Source: Paracoccus shandongensis
GTDB taxonomy: Bacteria > Pseudomonadota > Alphaproteobacteria > Rhodobacterales > Rhodobacteraceae
Assembly: GCF_017315735.1 (NCBI RefSeq)
Contig: NZ_JAFLRK010000026.1
Span: forward strand, 1 to 48,521
Direction: 5' to 3'
Length of the DNA: 48,521 nucleotides
Part shown: piece after piece, positions 25,853-34,095 of the stretch
Position numbering within the stretch: position 1 is the first letter of the stretch
Layout of the letters: every line of letters starts with the position of its first letter
Made by a program: the position numbers and the translations under genes
Notes under the pieces: generated by a model
What the model was told of the DNA's origin: nothing
Databases searched by the model: none
What the model saw: only the letters and a program-made list of their open reading frames with translations

Positions 25853-26452
25853 ATGACGGAAGAGAAAGGATTGAAGCTGGTATCAGGGCTGGTCAAGTGG
25901 TTTGACCCGGCCAAGGGCTATGGCTTCATCCTGAACGAGGAAGGCGGCGCGGATATCCTGTTGCACGCCAATGTCCTGCGGAATTTCGGCCGCAGTTCGG
26001 TGGCCGACCAGTCGCGCGTGACCGTCTGGATGCAGCCGACTCAGCGCGGCCTGCAGGCGACCGAGGTCGTGTCGATCGAGCCTCCGCTGTCCGAAGGCGC
26101 GCCGATCGCCGATCTGGACAACGGCGTGATCGAGCATCTGGAAACGCTTCCCCTTCACCCTGCCCGCGTCAAGTGGTTCGACAAGGCCAAGGGATTCGGT
26201 TTCGCCAATATCTTCGGCCATCCCGACGATGTCTTCCTGCATGTCGAGGTGCTGCGCCATTCCGGCTTTGCCGACCTGACCATCGGCGAGGCCATCGGCA
26301 TCCGTGTCGTGGAAGGCCCGCGCGGCCTGATGGCGGCGCAGGTCACAAGCTGGGACCGGGGAACCGAGCAGGGCGCCCGGTCGCTCGACGCTCCGGGCCT
26401 TGGCGACCAGGCGCAAGAGATCAAGGACTTCATCACGCATGTCGCCGAATAA
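25853..26452 (+). CDS. Tandem cold-shock-domain protein
   Basis: 199 residues with two cold-shock domains, at about 11-75 ([15 protein letters not shown]) and 104-167 ([19 protein letters not shown]). Each carries the RNP1-like KGYGF/KGFGF motif, although the second RNP2 is divergent. It should bind single-stranded RNA or DNA. Such double-domain CspA relatives of about 200 residues are found in alphaproteobacteria. The ATG has only a weak GGTGGTGAG upstream. The DUF192 gene starts inside its 3' end (14-base overlap). Confidence 0.9.
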   Translation: MTEEKGLKLVSGLVKWFDPAKGYGFILNEEGGADILLHANVLRNFGRSSVADQSRVTVWMQPTQRGLQATEVVSIEPPLSEGAPIADLDNGVIEHLETLPLHPARVKWFDKAKGFGFANIFGHPDDVFLHVEVLRHSGFADLTIGEAIGIRVVEGPRGLMAAQVTSWDRGTEQGARSLDAPGLGDQAQEIKDFITHVAE

Positions 26453-26939
26453 GGCGGCGCTTGCGGCCTTGGTCCTGTGGCTGGGCGCCGGGGGCGCATC
26501 GGCCGCGCCGGTGGCCTGTTCGCCCGGCAGCGTCACCTTCCAGACCCGTGGCGATCCCGTGGTGGTTCGGGTCGAGGTTTCGGACGACGAGGCCGAGCGT
26601 GCCCGCGGGTTGATGTTCCGGCGCAAGCTGGATCCGGGAACCGGGATGCTGTTCATCTATGACAACCCGCGCCCGGTCAGCTTCTGGATGCGCAACACCT
26701 ATATCCCGCTGGATCTGGTCTTTCTGGACCAGACCGGCACGATCCGCCACATCCACCGCAATGCCGTGCCCCTGGACGAAACCCCGATCCCGGGCGCCGC
26801 GCCGGGTGATCCAAGGCCCGAGCGCCGGATGATCCTGGAAATCGGCGGGGGCGAGGCGGACCGGCTGGGCCTGGCCGTGGGCCAGCCCATGGCCCATCCC
26901 CGTCTGCCCCAGGATTTGGCCGCGCTGCCCTGCGGCTAG
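26439..26939 (+). CDS. Exported DUF192 protein
   Basis: 166 residues with a signal peptide ending near ASAAP, then a DUF192 domain: [37 protein letters not shown] and the C-terminal [17 protein letters not shown]. The family is widespread, periplasmic and of unknown function. The start at 26439 overlaps the cold-shock gene by 14 bases, so translation is probably coupled. tRNA-Pro lies 40 bases downstream. Confidence 0.88.
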   Translation: MSPNKAALAALVLWLGAGGASAAPVACSPGSVTFQTRGDPVVVRVEVSDDEAERARGLMFRRKLDPGTGMLFIYDNPRPVSFWMRNTYIPLDLVFLDQTGTIRHIHRNAVPLDETPIPGAAPGDPRPERRMILEIGGGEADRLGLAVGQPMAHPRLPQDLAALPCG

Positions 26940-26979
26940 GGCTTTCCCCCGGCGGCATGTTGCGCTAAGCGTAGCCCGT

Positions 26980-27056
26980 CGGGGCGTAGCGCAGCCTGGT
27001 AGCGCGACGGTTTTGGGTACCGTAGGCCGGAAGTTCGAATCTTCTCGCCCCGACCA
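26980..27056 (+). tRNA. tRNA-Pro (anticodon TGG)
   Basis: 77 bases with encoded CCA. Acceptor stem CGGGGCG/CGCCCCG with discriminator A; anticodon stem ACGGT/ACCGT at 27007-27011 and 27019-27023 enclosing the seven-base loop TTTGGGT, giving anticodon TGG at 27014-27016; T-loop TTCGAAT. The cloverleaf is complete. It reads CCA and related proline codons by wobble. Confidence 0.95.
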
Positions 27057-27514
27057 TCGCCCAGGCCTTTCCCGATCATGGACCAATCACCGTTGCTGAT
27101 GGCTTGTGCCCCCGGCACATGCAAAGCTGAATTTTACCCGCGCATGAACCTTTCCTAAGGAAAAATCGACAGTCCAAGCAACCAAGCTTGCTGTGGACAG
27201 GTCTGCCAATCCAACCCAGCTTGCAGAACCATGTTTGGAGAGGGTGTTCAGCCAACGACACGGCGCCGGAAGGTGCCACGCTGACGATCACCCAGATCAA
27301 CGGGCAGGACGGGGTGGCAGGCGACGGCGTGACGCTGGTGTCGGGAACCGTGGTGACGGTCAATGGCGACGGGACACTGACTTTTGATACGTCGGGCAGT
27401 CTTGGGATCTCACCGGGCCGCTTTCGCACGACATCAGCCGGGGGTTTTCCTGACCGAAGGGCAGGGTTTCCATCGCCGCTGGTTGTTCGGGCCTGCTTGT
27501 CCCCGCCCTTCCTG
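27057..27514. other. Gene-poor scar region downstream of tRNA-Pro
   Basis: 458 bases without an intact gene. The first half is relatively AT-rich for this window and includes the near-palindrome TTTCCTAAGGAAA and AGCAA/TTGCT arms near 27176-27192. The middle contains a coding fragment of a repeat adhesin, listed separately. The last 110 bases lie downstream of the minus-strand DUF982 gene and show nothing I can name. No duplicated tRNA 3' end was seen, so a tRNA-targeted integration is not demonstrated. Confidence 0.55.
27255..27410 (+). pseudogene. Fragment of a large cadherin-like/RTX-type repeat adhesin
   Basis: About 50 codons in one plus frame read like part of a bacterial cadherin-like or Ig-like repeat: an ANDTAPEGATLTITQING start, then VTLVSGTVVTVNGDGTLTFD. 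This is the style of tandem units in giant secreted proteins of Rhodobacterales. No start, no secretion signal and no neighbouring repeats exist, and the frame continues into unrelated sequence in both directions. I read it as a remnant left by deletion or recombination. The family resemblance is from pattern memory. Confidence 0.5.
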
Positions 27515-27745
27515 TCAGGCGGCCTCGACGCCGCCTTCGGTCAGGGCCATGAGAAAGGCGATGCGGGCCGTGTCGTCGGGAAGGCTGCCTTGCAGGGCGC
27601 CGATGCAGGTGTTGATGGCTTCCCTATAGGCGGGGCCGTCGAATTTCTGCCACCAGCTATCCAGCACCATCAGCGCGTCCAGCGTGCTGTCGATCGCGAT
27701 CAAGCCGTCAGTCTCGTGAACGAAATGCACTGGCTGGGACCACAT
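27515..27745 (-). CDS. DUF982 small protein
   Basis: 76 residues, from MWSQPVHFVH to a C-terminal GGVEAA. The pattern of a Trp-rich middle (LDSWWQKFDGPAYREAINTC) and a C-terminal helix (DTARIAFLMALTEGG) matches the DUF982 family, typical of rhizobia and their relatives and often found in accessory regions. The start at 27745 has GGAGG 7 bases upstream; an ATG at 27763 lacks this. It follows preA on the same strand with a gap of about 110 bases. Function unknown. Confidence 0.75.
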   Translation of the reverse strand: MWSQPVHFVHETDGLIAIDSTLDALMVLDSWWQKFDGPAYREAINTCIGALQGSLPDDTARIAFLMALTEGGVEAA

Positions 27746-27854
27746 GCCTTTGCCTCCGCGCATGATAATCCCGGGATAACCGGCGCTTGCAGCATTGGTT
27801 CCGGCGTTTTGCGCGATTTGTTCAAACCCGCTGCCGCGGGATCCTGCCTGCCGC

Positions 27855-29156
27855 CTACTCCGCCGCCTTGACCGCCATCGGGTTGTTCGGATGGGTCGTC
27901 CAGTTGGCATAGGGGCCGCGCCGGATTCCGGTGCGCAGGTCCATTTCGCCCACGGCCAGTTCGCGCATGTCGATGCAGTTTTCCACCGGGCAGACATCCA
28001 GGCACAGGTTGCAGGCCACGCATTCCTCCTCGATCACCTCGAAGACGCGGCCGGGCTTCATGGCGATGGCCTGGTGGCTGGTATCCTCGCAGGCGGCATA
28101 GCAGCGGCCGCACTTGATGCACAGATCCTGGTCGATGCGGGCCTTGGTGACATAGTTCAGGTTCAACTGGTTCCAGTCGGTGACGTTGGGCACCGCGCGG
28201 CCGATCAGGTCCGACATGGCCATATCGTGGCTGTCAAGGTAATCGCGCAGGCCCGAGATCATTTCCTGCACGACCTTGAAGCCATAGGTCATGGCCGCCG
28301 TGCAGACCTGCACCGTGCCCGCGCCAAGCGCCATGAATTCCGCCGCGTCGCGCCAGGTCGTGACCCCGCCGATGCCGCTGATGGGCAGGCCGTAGGTTGC
28401 GGGATTGCGCGCGATCTCGGCCACCATGTTCAGCGCGATGGGCTTGACGGCGGGGCCGCAGTATCCGCCATGCGCGCCCTTGCCGTCGATGGTGGGCTGC
28501 GGCGCGAACAGGTCCAGATCGACGCTGGTGATGGAATTGATCGTGTTGATCAGGCTGACGGCATCGGCCCCGCCGCGCATCGCGGCCTCGGCCGGTTTGC
28601 GCACATCGGTGATGTTGGGCGTCAGCTTCACGATGCAGGGCATCCGCGAATACTGCTTGACCCAGCGGGTCACCATCTCGATGTATTCGGGCACCTGGCC
28701 CACGGCGCTGCCCATGCCGCGTTCGGACATGCCGTGGGGGCAGCCGAAGTTCAGTTCGACCCCGTCGGCGCCGGTATCCTCGATCCGCGCCAGGATGTCG
28801 CGCCAGGATTGTTCGTCGCAGGGGACCATCAGCGAAATGACCAGGGCGCGGTCGGGATAGTCGCGCTTGACCGACTTGATTTCCCGCAGGTTCACCTCGA
28901 GCGGGCGGTCGGTGATCAGTTCGATGTTGTTGATCCCCAGCACGCGGCGGTCGGGACCGTGGATCACGCCGTATCGGGGGCCGTTCACGTTGACGACGGG
29001 CGGGCCTTCGGACCCCAGGGTCTTCCACACCACGCCGCCCCATCCGGCCTGGAAGGCGCGGCGGACGTTGTATTCCTTGTCCGTGGGCGGGGCGGATGCC
29101 AGCCAGAACGGGTTGGGGGACTTGATCCCGACGAAATTGCTGCGCAGGTCGGCCAT
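27855..29156 (-). CDS. preA: Dihydropyrimidine dehydrogenase, PreA-type subunit
   Basis: Reduces uracil and thymine to the dihydro forms (first step of the reductive pathway) together with PreT. 433 residues: an FMN-binding TIM barrel resembling dihydroorotate dehydrogenase (SLMVPCDEQSW, ELNFGCPHG, ISGIGGVTTWRDAAEF) and a C-terminal ferredoxin part with two 4Fe-4S motifs, CIKCGRCYAAC (346-356) and CVACNLCLDVCP (379-390). GAGGAGA lies 7 bases before the ATG. It is 12 bases downstream of preT in one operon. Confidence 0.94.
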   Translation of the reverse strand: MADLRSNFVGIKSPNPFWLASAPPTDKEYNVRRAFQAGWGGVVWKTLGSEGPPVVNVNGPRYGVIHGPDRRVLGINNIELITDRPLEVNLREIKSVKRDYPDRALVISLMVPCDEQSWRDILARIEDTGADGVELNFGCPHGMSERGMGSAVGQVPEYIEMVTRWVKQYSRMPCIVKLTPNITDVRKPAEAAMRGGADAVSLINTINSITSVDLDLFAPQPTIDGKGAHGGYCGPAVKPIALNMVAEIARNPATYGLPISGIGGVTTWRDAAEFMALGAGTVQVCTAAMTYGFKVVQEMISGLRDYLDSHDMAMSDLIGRAVPNVTDWNQLNLNYVTKARIDQDLCIKCGRCYAACEDTSHQAIAMKPGRVFEVIEEECVACNLCLDVCPVENCIDMRELAVGEMDLRTGIRRGPYANWTTHPNNPMAVKAAE

Positions 29157-29168
29157 GATGATGTCTCC

Positions 29169-30527
29169 TCAACCGGGAAGCTCGACCGGGCGGCCGGTCA
29201 GATGGGCGTCGATGTCTTCGGCGGCGTCGCGGCCCTCGGCCACGGCGGTGACGGTCAGGTCGTCGCCGCCTGCGGCGCAGTCGCCGCCCGCCCAGACACC
29301 GGGGATGCTGGTGCGGCCGGGGCCGGCGATGCCGATCTTGCCGCCGTCCAGCGCCAGGGTTTCGGGCACGCCATCCAGCCGCTGGCCGATGGCGCGGAAG
29401 ACCTGGTCGGCCTTCAGGCGGAAGCGGTCGCCGGTCAGGCGCAGGCCGCCGTCGGGGTCGATGGCGGTATAGGCGAACTCGACCTCGACCACGGCGCCGT
29501 TGCCGTGGATCTTCACGGGGGCGGCGTTGCAGATGATGCGGACCCCGCTGCCGGTGGCATGGTCCTGTTCGTGGCGGCTGGCGCCCATCTGCGCCTGGTC
29601 GCGGCGATAGACGATGGTGACGTTTTCCGCCCCCAGCAGTTTTGCCTGCACGGCGGCGTCAACGGCGGTCATGCCGCCGCCGATCACCACCACGTCGCGG
29701 CCCACGGGCAGGGTGGCCAGGTCGCTGGCCTGCCGCAGGTCGCGGATGAAGCTGACCGCGTCCAGCACGTTGCGCCGTTCCTCGCCCTCGGCGCGCAGGG
29801 CGTTGACGCCGCCAAGGCCCATGCCCAGGAACACGGCGTCGTATTCCGTCCGCAGCGATTCAAGGGTTATGTCGCGGCCAAGCCGCTGGTCGTGGCGCAG
29901 GGTGATGCCGCCGATGCCCAGCAGCCATTCGACCTCGGCCTGGGCGAAACCGTCCACCGCCTTGTAGCTGGCGATGCCGTATTCGTTCAGACCACCGGGC
30001 TTGGGGCGTGCCTCGTAGATCGTGACATCGTGGCCCTTGGCGGCCAGCCGATGCGCGGCGGACAGGCCCGCCGGTCCCGCGCCGACCACGGCGATGCGCT
30101 TGCCGGTGGGGACGGCGCGGCGGAACGGATGCGCGCCCTGCGCCATCAGCCCGTCGGTGGCATAGCGTTGCAGGGCGCCGATGGCGACCGGCTTGCCCTC
30201 GGCCTCCATGCGGACGCAGGCGCCTTCGCACAGGGTCTCGGTCGGGCAGACGCGGCCGCACATGCCGCCCAGGATATTGGCGTGAAAGATCGTCATTGCC
30301 GCCGCGTCCGGCGTGCCGGTGGCGATCTGGCGGATGAACAGCGGAATGTCGATGCTGGTCGGGCAGGCCGTGATGCAGGGCGCATCGTGGCAGAAATAAC
30401 AGCGGTCCGCGGCGACGCGCGCCTCGTGGTCGGTCAAGGGCGGGGCGACATCGGCGAAATTCGCCGCCAGCTCATGGGGCGTGAGGCGGCCGGGAACGAC
30501 TCCGGGCGCCAGTCTTGCTTGGGACAT
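29169..30527 (-). CDS. preT: Dihydropyrimidine dehydrogenase, PreT-type NAD(P)H subunit
   Basis: Flavoprotein that passes electrons from NAD(P)H to PreA. 452 residues: N-terminal cysteine-rich ferredoxin-like part (CYFCHDAPCITACP and GMCGRVCPTETLCEGAC), FAD motif VVGAGPAGLSAAHRL, and NAD(P)H motif VVIGGGMTAVDAAVQ, as in glutamate synthase small subunits. The context with preA, dihydropyrimidinase and RutR decides for PreT. AGGAGACG lies before the ATG. A RutR-like palindrome is centred about 62 bases upstream. Confidence 0.93.
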   Translation of the reverse strand: MSQARLAPGVVPGRLTPHELAANFADVAPPLTDHEARVAADRCYFCHDAPCITACPTSIDIPLFIRQIATGTPDAAAMTIFHANILGGMCGRVCPTETLCEGACVRMEAEGKPVAIGALQRYATDGLMAQGAHPFRRAVPTGKRIAVVGAGPAGLSAAHRLAAKGHDVTIYEARPKPGGLNEYGIASYKAVDGFAQAEVEWLLGIGGITLRHDQRLGRDITLESLRTEYDAVFLGMGLGGVNALRAEGEERRNVLDAVSFIRDLRQASDLATLPVGRDVVVIGGGMTAVDAAVQAKLLGAENVTIVYRRDQAQMGASRHEQDHATGSGVRIICNAAPVKIHGNGAVVEVEFAYTAIDPDGGLRLTGDRFRLKADQVFRAIGQRLDGVPETLALDGGKIGIAGPGRTSIPGVWAGGDCAAGGDDLTVTAVAEGRDAAEDIDAHLTGRPVELPG

Positions 30528-30581
30528 TTACGTCTCCTGGCTCACCTGTTGGCAGGAATCAGGCTGGCACAGGGCCGATTT

Positions 30582-30597
30582 TTTATCAAATGGTAAA
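30582..30597. promoter_or_regulatory. Candidate RutR operator in front of preT
   Basis: TTTATCAAATGGTAAA matches the E. coli RutR consensus TTGACCANNTGGTCAA at 11 of 14 specified positions and shares the AA-centred core with the better site at 41207. It lies 55 bases upstream of the preT start, in an AT-rich gap of 99 bases. RutR is known to release DNA on binding uracil, so uracil-induced expression of preTA is a reasonable inference. Confidence 0.55.
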
Positions 30598-30626
30598 ACT
30601 TCGCCGCGATACGTTTTGCGAAAATT

Positions 30627-31925
30627 TCAGGCAGGCAGGTCCAGGATGGCCGCCAGCCCGCCAAGGCGCGACCGTTCCAGCCGCAGGCCGCCGCCATGCA
30701 GCGCCGCCAGATCGGCCACGATGGCCAGCCCCAGGCCGGACCCGGACGCGCCGTGTTCGTCCAGGCGGCCGCCGCGAATCAGGGCCCGGGGGGCGTCGGT
30801 CTCGGCCATGCCGGGGCCGTCATCCTCGATGCGGATACACAGGCCACCGGCCTGCGCGACGGTGATCGCCAGGCGCGCGCGGCCCCATTTGACCGCGTTG
30901 TCGCACAGGTTGCCGATCATCTCCTCCAAATCCTGACGCTCGCCCGCGAAGGCAATATCGGCGGGGCAGTCGATGTCGGCAGTCATGCCCTTGTCCTGCA
31001 TGGGCCAGCGCAGCACCATCAGGATGTCGTCGATCACCGGGCGCACCGGGGTGCGCTGGCCCAGGGCGCGCGGCCCGGCGGATCTGGCCCGGCGCAAGTG
31101 CCAGCCGATCAGCCGGTCCATGCGGGTGATCAGCGCCTGGCCCTTGTGACCGGCGGGCAGTTCGTTCGCCAGCGCGGCCAGCGGCGTCTTCAGCGAATGG
31201 GCAAGGTTGCCCAGATGCTGGCGCGACCGGGCCAGCAGGGCGGCGTTCCCGTCCAGCGCCGCGTTGATCTCGGCCACCAGGGGGCGCAGTTCGGTGACGG
31301 GGGGCGGGGTCAGGCGGTCCTTCCCGCCCGCGCGCACACGGCCCAGGTCGCGGCGCACCTGGTCCAGGCTGTGCAGCCCGGCGGTGACCTGGACAACGCT
31401 GGCAAGGGCCGTGACCACGCCCAGGACGGCCAGAGCGATCCCCAGGGGGCGGCTGATCTGGCGCAGGCTGTCGTCGATCTGCCCCTGCGGCGCGGTCACG
31501 ATGGCGGCGACGGGCGCATCGCTGCCGGGCAGGCTGACCTGCCGCCGCAGCACGCGCAGGGCCGCGCCGTCCGCGCCGACGCCCTTGCCGCCCGCGAAAT
31601 CGCCCGGGGGCGCCTGCAAGCGCCCGTCCAGCAGCGACCCCGACCGGGCGATCACCGCGTCCCCGGCCTGGACCTGCCAATACCAGCCCGTCAGCGGCAG
31701 GTCGAAGCGCGGATCGGCGGGGGGGTCGTCCAGTTCGACCTGGCCATCCTCGCCCGACTCGACAGCGGCCAGCAGGGCGTCGGCAAAACCGGCGGCTTCG
31801 GCATCGAAGCGGCCGGTGACGAAATCCTCCAGCAGGGCCGAGATGAACAGGAAGGCCGCCAGCAGCGCAGCCCCCAGCCAGACGGCGGCCAGCAGCAGCA
31901 GCCGCCCCCGGATGGACCGGATCAT
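30627..31925 (-). CDS. Sensor histidine kinase of a PepSY-linked two-component system
   Basis: 432 residues: membrane helix at about 9-32, a periplasmic region to about 160, a second helix (161-180), a short HAMP-like linker, and the HisKA helix with His243 in LAHSLKTPLAALANELP. An ATPase domain follows with N-box IGNLCDNAVKW, DDGPGM and SGLGLAIVADL. Its start overlaps the regulator stop (ATGA). Overall design resembles PhoQ/FeuQ-type sensors, but the signal is unknown. Confidence 0.88.
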   Translation of the reverse strand: MIRSIRGRLLLLAAVWLGAALLAAFLFISALLEDFVTGRFDAEAAGFADALLAAVESGEDGQVELDDPPADPRFDLPLTGWYWQVQAGDAVIARSGSLLDGRLQAPPGDFAGGKGVGADGAALRVLRRQVSLPGSDAPVAAIVTAPQGQIDDSLRQISRPLGIALAVLGVVTALASVVQVTAGLHSLDQVRRDLGRVRAGGKDRLTPPPVTELRPLVAEINAALDGNAALLARSRQHLGNLAHSLKTPLAALANELPAGHKGQALITRMDRLIGWHLRRARSAGPRALGQRTPVRPVIDDILMVLRWPMQDKGMTADIDCPADIAFAGERQDLEEMIGNLCDNAVKWGRARLAITVAQAGGLCIRIEDDGPGMAETDAPRALIRGGRLDEHGASGSGLGLAIVADLAALHGGGLRLERSRLGGLAAILDLPA

Positions 31926-32584
31926 GCGGGGGCCCGCAGCAGATAGCCTTCGCCCCGCCGCGTCTCGATCACGCCATCGCCGACCTTGCGGCGCAGGCGG
32001 CCGATCACGACCTCGATCGACTTGAAGTCGCGGTCGGCGCCTGCGTCATACAGGTGGTCGGACAGCTCCGAGCGGCTGACGATGCGGTTCTGGTGGTGGA
32101 TCAGATAGGCCAGGATGCGCTGCTCGAACGCGGTGAGCTTCAGCGCCACCCCGTCGCGGGTGATGACGCCAAGCTGGCCGTCCAGCACCAGCGAACCCGC
32201 GCGGATCACGGGCCGGGCATGGCCCGCCGCGCGGCGGATCAGGGTCTGGCAGCGCAAGACGACCTCGTCCAGGCGAAAGGGTTTCACGGCGTAATCGTCG
32301 GCCCCGGCCCGGAAGCCCGCCACCTTGTCGGTCCAGTCGCCCCGCGCGGTCAGGATCAGGACCGGCATGGTCAGGCCCGCGTCGCGCCAGCGGGTCAGCA
32401 CCTCGATCCCCGGCATCCCGGGCAGGCCCAGATCCAGGATCGCCACGTCATAAGCCTCGGTCGCGCCCAGGTATTCGCCCTGCGTGCCATCCGCCGCGCA
32501 ATCGGTGACAAAGCCCGCATCTGCCATGGCGGCGGCAAGCTGGGCCGACAGGACGGGGTCGTCTTCTACGATCAAGGCGCGCAT
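31922..32584 (-). CDS. OmpR-family response regulator
   Basis: 220 residues: receiver domain with phospho-acceptor Asp51 (AILDLGLPGMPG), conserved Lys in YAVKPF, and a C-terminal winged helix (LTAFEQRILAYLIHHQ, FKSIEVVIGRLRRKVG). The start at 32584 is preceded by AAGGA. It lies between the PepSY gene (10 bases upstream) and the kinase. Likely targets are this operon and the divergent PepSY-repeat gene, as is usual for such arrangements; that is inference. Confidence 0.9.
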   Translation of the reverse strand: MRALIVEDDPVLSAQLAAAMADAGFVTDCAADGTQGEYLGATEAYDVAILDLGLPGMPGIEVLTRWRDAGLTMPVLILTARGDWTDKVAGFRAGADDYAVKPFRLDEVVLRCQTLIRRAAGHARPVIRAGSLVLDGQLGVITRDGVALKLTAFEQRILAYLIHHQNRIVSRSELSDHLYDAGADRDFKSIEVVIGRLRRKVGDGVIETRRGEGYLLRAPA

Positions 32585-32594
32585 CGGTCGGTCC

Positions 32595-32930
32595 TTATTC
32601 CTGCGCCGCACGGCGCGCGGCAAGCTGGCCCCGGCCCGACACGGACAGGAACCGCCCGGTCCGCGCGTCGATGCGGATGTCCAGCAGGTCGCGCTGCGGG
32701 GTCACAAGGCGGAACTGATAGACCAGTTCCGCGCCCAGGTCGCGTTCCTCGGGGCGCGGGGGGCGGGTGTCGGCGGCCAGCAGCCGCCCGGCATAGCGTT
32801 CCGCGACTTGGGCCGCGACCTGGTGCAGGGGCAGGGGGCTGAACTGGTCGATCACCTCGGGCGCGAGTTCCTGCGCCTGCGCGGGGGCGCAGAACAGCAG
32901 GCACAGGGCAAGGGCGCGGATCGGGATCAT
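32595..32930 (-). CDS. Small exported PepSY-domain protein
   Basis: 111 residues with a signal peptide (MIPIRALALCLLFCAPAQA) and one PepSY-like domain: QVAAQVAERYAGRLLAAD, then ELVYQFRLVTPQRDLLDIRIDARTGRFLSV, the typical ending. PepSY proteins are thought to act in the periplasm as inhibitors or signal modulators. Being first in an operon with the regulator and kinase suggests it feeds into that pathway. The start at 32930 is set by the signal peptide; the ribosome binding site is weak. Confidence 0.8.
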   Translation of the reverse strand: MIPIRALALCLLFCAPAQAQELAPEVIDQFSPLPLHQVAAQVAERYAGRLLAADTRPPRPEERDLGAELVYQFRLVTPQRDLLDIRIDARTGRFLSVSGRGQLAARRAAQE

Positions 32931-33061
32931 GGGGCCATCATAGCGGCGCGATCCCAAATGGAAACCAAACGGGTCATTGGCGATTGGTTCGGCAACAGGT
33001 TGGTAAACCATGATTCGTCAGGGCGTTCTTGCCGCCCGATGAAATGAAAGGGATTATGATC

Positions 33062-34057
33062 ATGCGCAAATTCACCACTTCGGCCGCCATGCTGGCCTTG
33101 ATCGCCGGGATCGGCACGGGCGCCATGGCGCAAACCGCCCCCGCTGCGGGCGACCTGCCCGCGCCGCTGGCGGGGCTGAACCTGAACAACCTGCGGGTCG
33201 AGACCAAGCGCGACGGCATCCGCGAGGTCGATGGCCGCACCGCCGACGGCGTCGATATCGAGGCCAAGATCGACATGGCCGGCAACCTGGTCGAGGTCGA
33301 GGCCGACGGCGGCGTCCTGCCGCAGGCGCTGCTGGATGCCATGGTCCCGGCGGATCTGCGCGGGCAACAGGTGATGACGCTGTTCGGGTCGATCACCGAG
33401 ATCAAGCAGCGCCCCGAGCATGTCGAGGTCACCGGCCGCCAGCCCACGGGGTCCGAGATCGAGGCCCGGTTCGACCGGCAGAACACCCTGGTCGGGGTCG
33501 AGGTGGACGACGCCGCGATCCCCGCCGATCTGGTCGCCACGCTGCTACCCCAGGCGGTGCGCGACAACGAGGTGATCGGCCAGTTCGACCGCATCGAGCA
33601 GATCATGACCCGCGACGGCCGGGTGATGGTCGAGGGCGAGGATGCGAATGGCGAGAACATGCGCGCCGAGTTCGATGCCGACGGCCGCGTGCTGCGCTTT
33701 GGCCGCGAGGAGGGCAGGGGTCCGAAAGGCGACCGCCCGGGCGAGGAACGCCGCGGCGATCGCGGCCCCGGCAAGCACGGCGACCGCGGCCCTCGGGCGG
33801 CCGAGCATGGCCCCGGCGATCATGGCCCGCGCGGCGAGGGTCCGCGTGGCGAAGGTCCGCGTGGCCCCGCGCCGATCCCGGCCGATTTCGACGCCGTGGC
33901 CGTCAACCGGGCGCTGACGCAGGCGGGCTACAAGGATTTCGGCTTTCTGCGCACGGAAGGCCCGCGCCTGATGCTGGAGGCGACCAACCCGCAGGGCGAG
34001 GCGGTGACGCTGGAACTGGACCCGCGCGGCGAGGTGATCCGCGAGACCGCGCGATAA
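33062..34057 (+). CDS. Secreted protein of PepSY-like tandem repeats with a Gly/Pro/His-rich linker
   Basis: 331 residues. A signal peptide (1-23, ending AMAQ) is followed by three related units at about 42-108, 110-175 and 177-214, each with a beta pattern of the type V.DG..V.G....G..IEA..D..G.LV. A charged linker (216-273) repeats GDRGP, GPRGEG and HGP. A fourth unit (274-331) ends LMLEATNPQGEAVTLELDP, a PepSY-like close. AAAGGGA lies 8 bases before this ATG and only 2 before the ATG at 33056. It is divergent from the PepSY/regulator/kinase operon. Function unknown; metal or peptide binding by the His/Asp-rich linker is possible. Confidence 0.75.
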   Translation: MRKFTTSAAMLALIAGIGTGAMAQTAPAAGDLPAPLAGLNLNNLRVETKRDGIREVDGRTADGVDIEAKIDMAGNLVEVEADGGVLPQALLDAMVPADLRGQQVMTLFGSITEIKQRPEHVEVTGRQPTGSEIEARFDRQNTLVGVEVDDAAIPADLVATLLPQAVRDNEVIGQFDRIEQIMTRDGRVMVEGEDANGENMRAEFDADGRVLRFGREEGRGPKGDRPGEERRGDRGPGKHGDRGPRAAEHGPGDHGPRGEGPRGEGPRGPAPIPADFDAVAVNRALTQAGYKDFGFLRTEGPRLMLEATNPQGEAVTLELDPRGEVIRETAR

Positions 34058-34064
34058 GCAAGGC

Positions 34065-34090
34065 AAAGGGGGCGGGCGACCGCCCCCTTT
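34065..34090. terminator. Strong bidirectional hairpin between convergent genes
   Basis: AAAGGGGGCGG and CCGCCCCCTTT form a perfect 11-bp stem with loop GCGA. It lies 7 bases after the repeat-protein stop and 5 bases beyond the YitT stop. The A3/T3 ends of the stem give a short T run in both directions, so it can act for both transcripts. Confidence 0.7.
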
Positions 34091-34095
34091 CGCCA

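Noticed and set aside
27188..27871. Plus-strand open frame of 227 codons after tRNA-Pro as an intact gene
   Set aside because: Only the segment around 27255-27410 resembles a protein family; the remainder is antisense to DUF982 and preA, and no ribosome binding site supports the start.
27795..30596. 933-codon plus-strand open frame opposite preA/preT
   Set aside because: It is antisense to two clear Fe-S/flavin proteins, has the His/Gln/Ala/Asp-rich composition of a reverse-frame shadow in high-GC DNA, and shows no domain.
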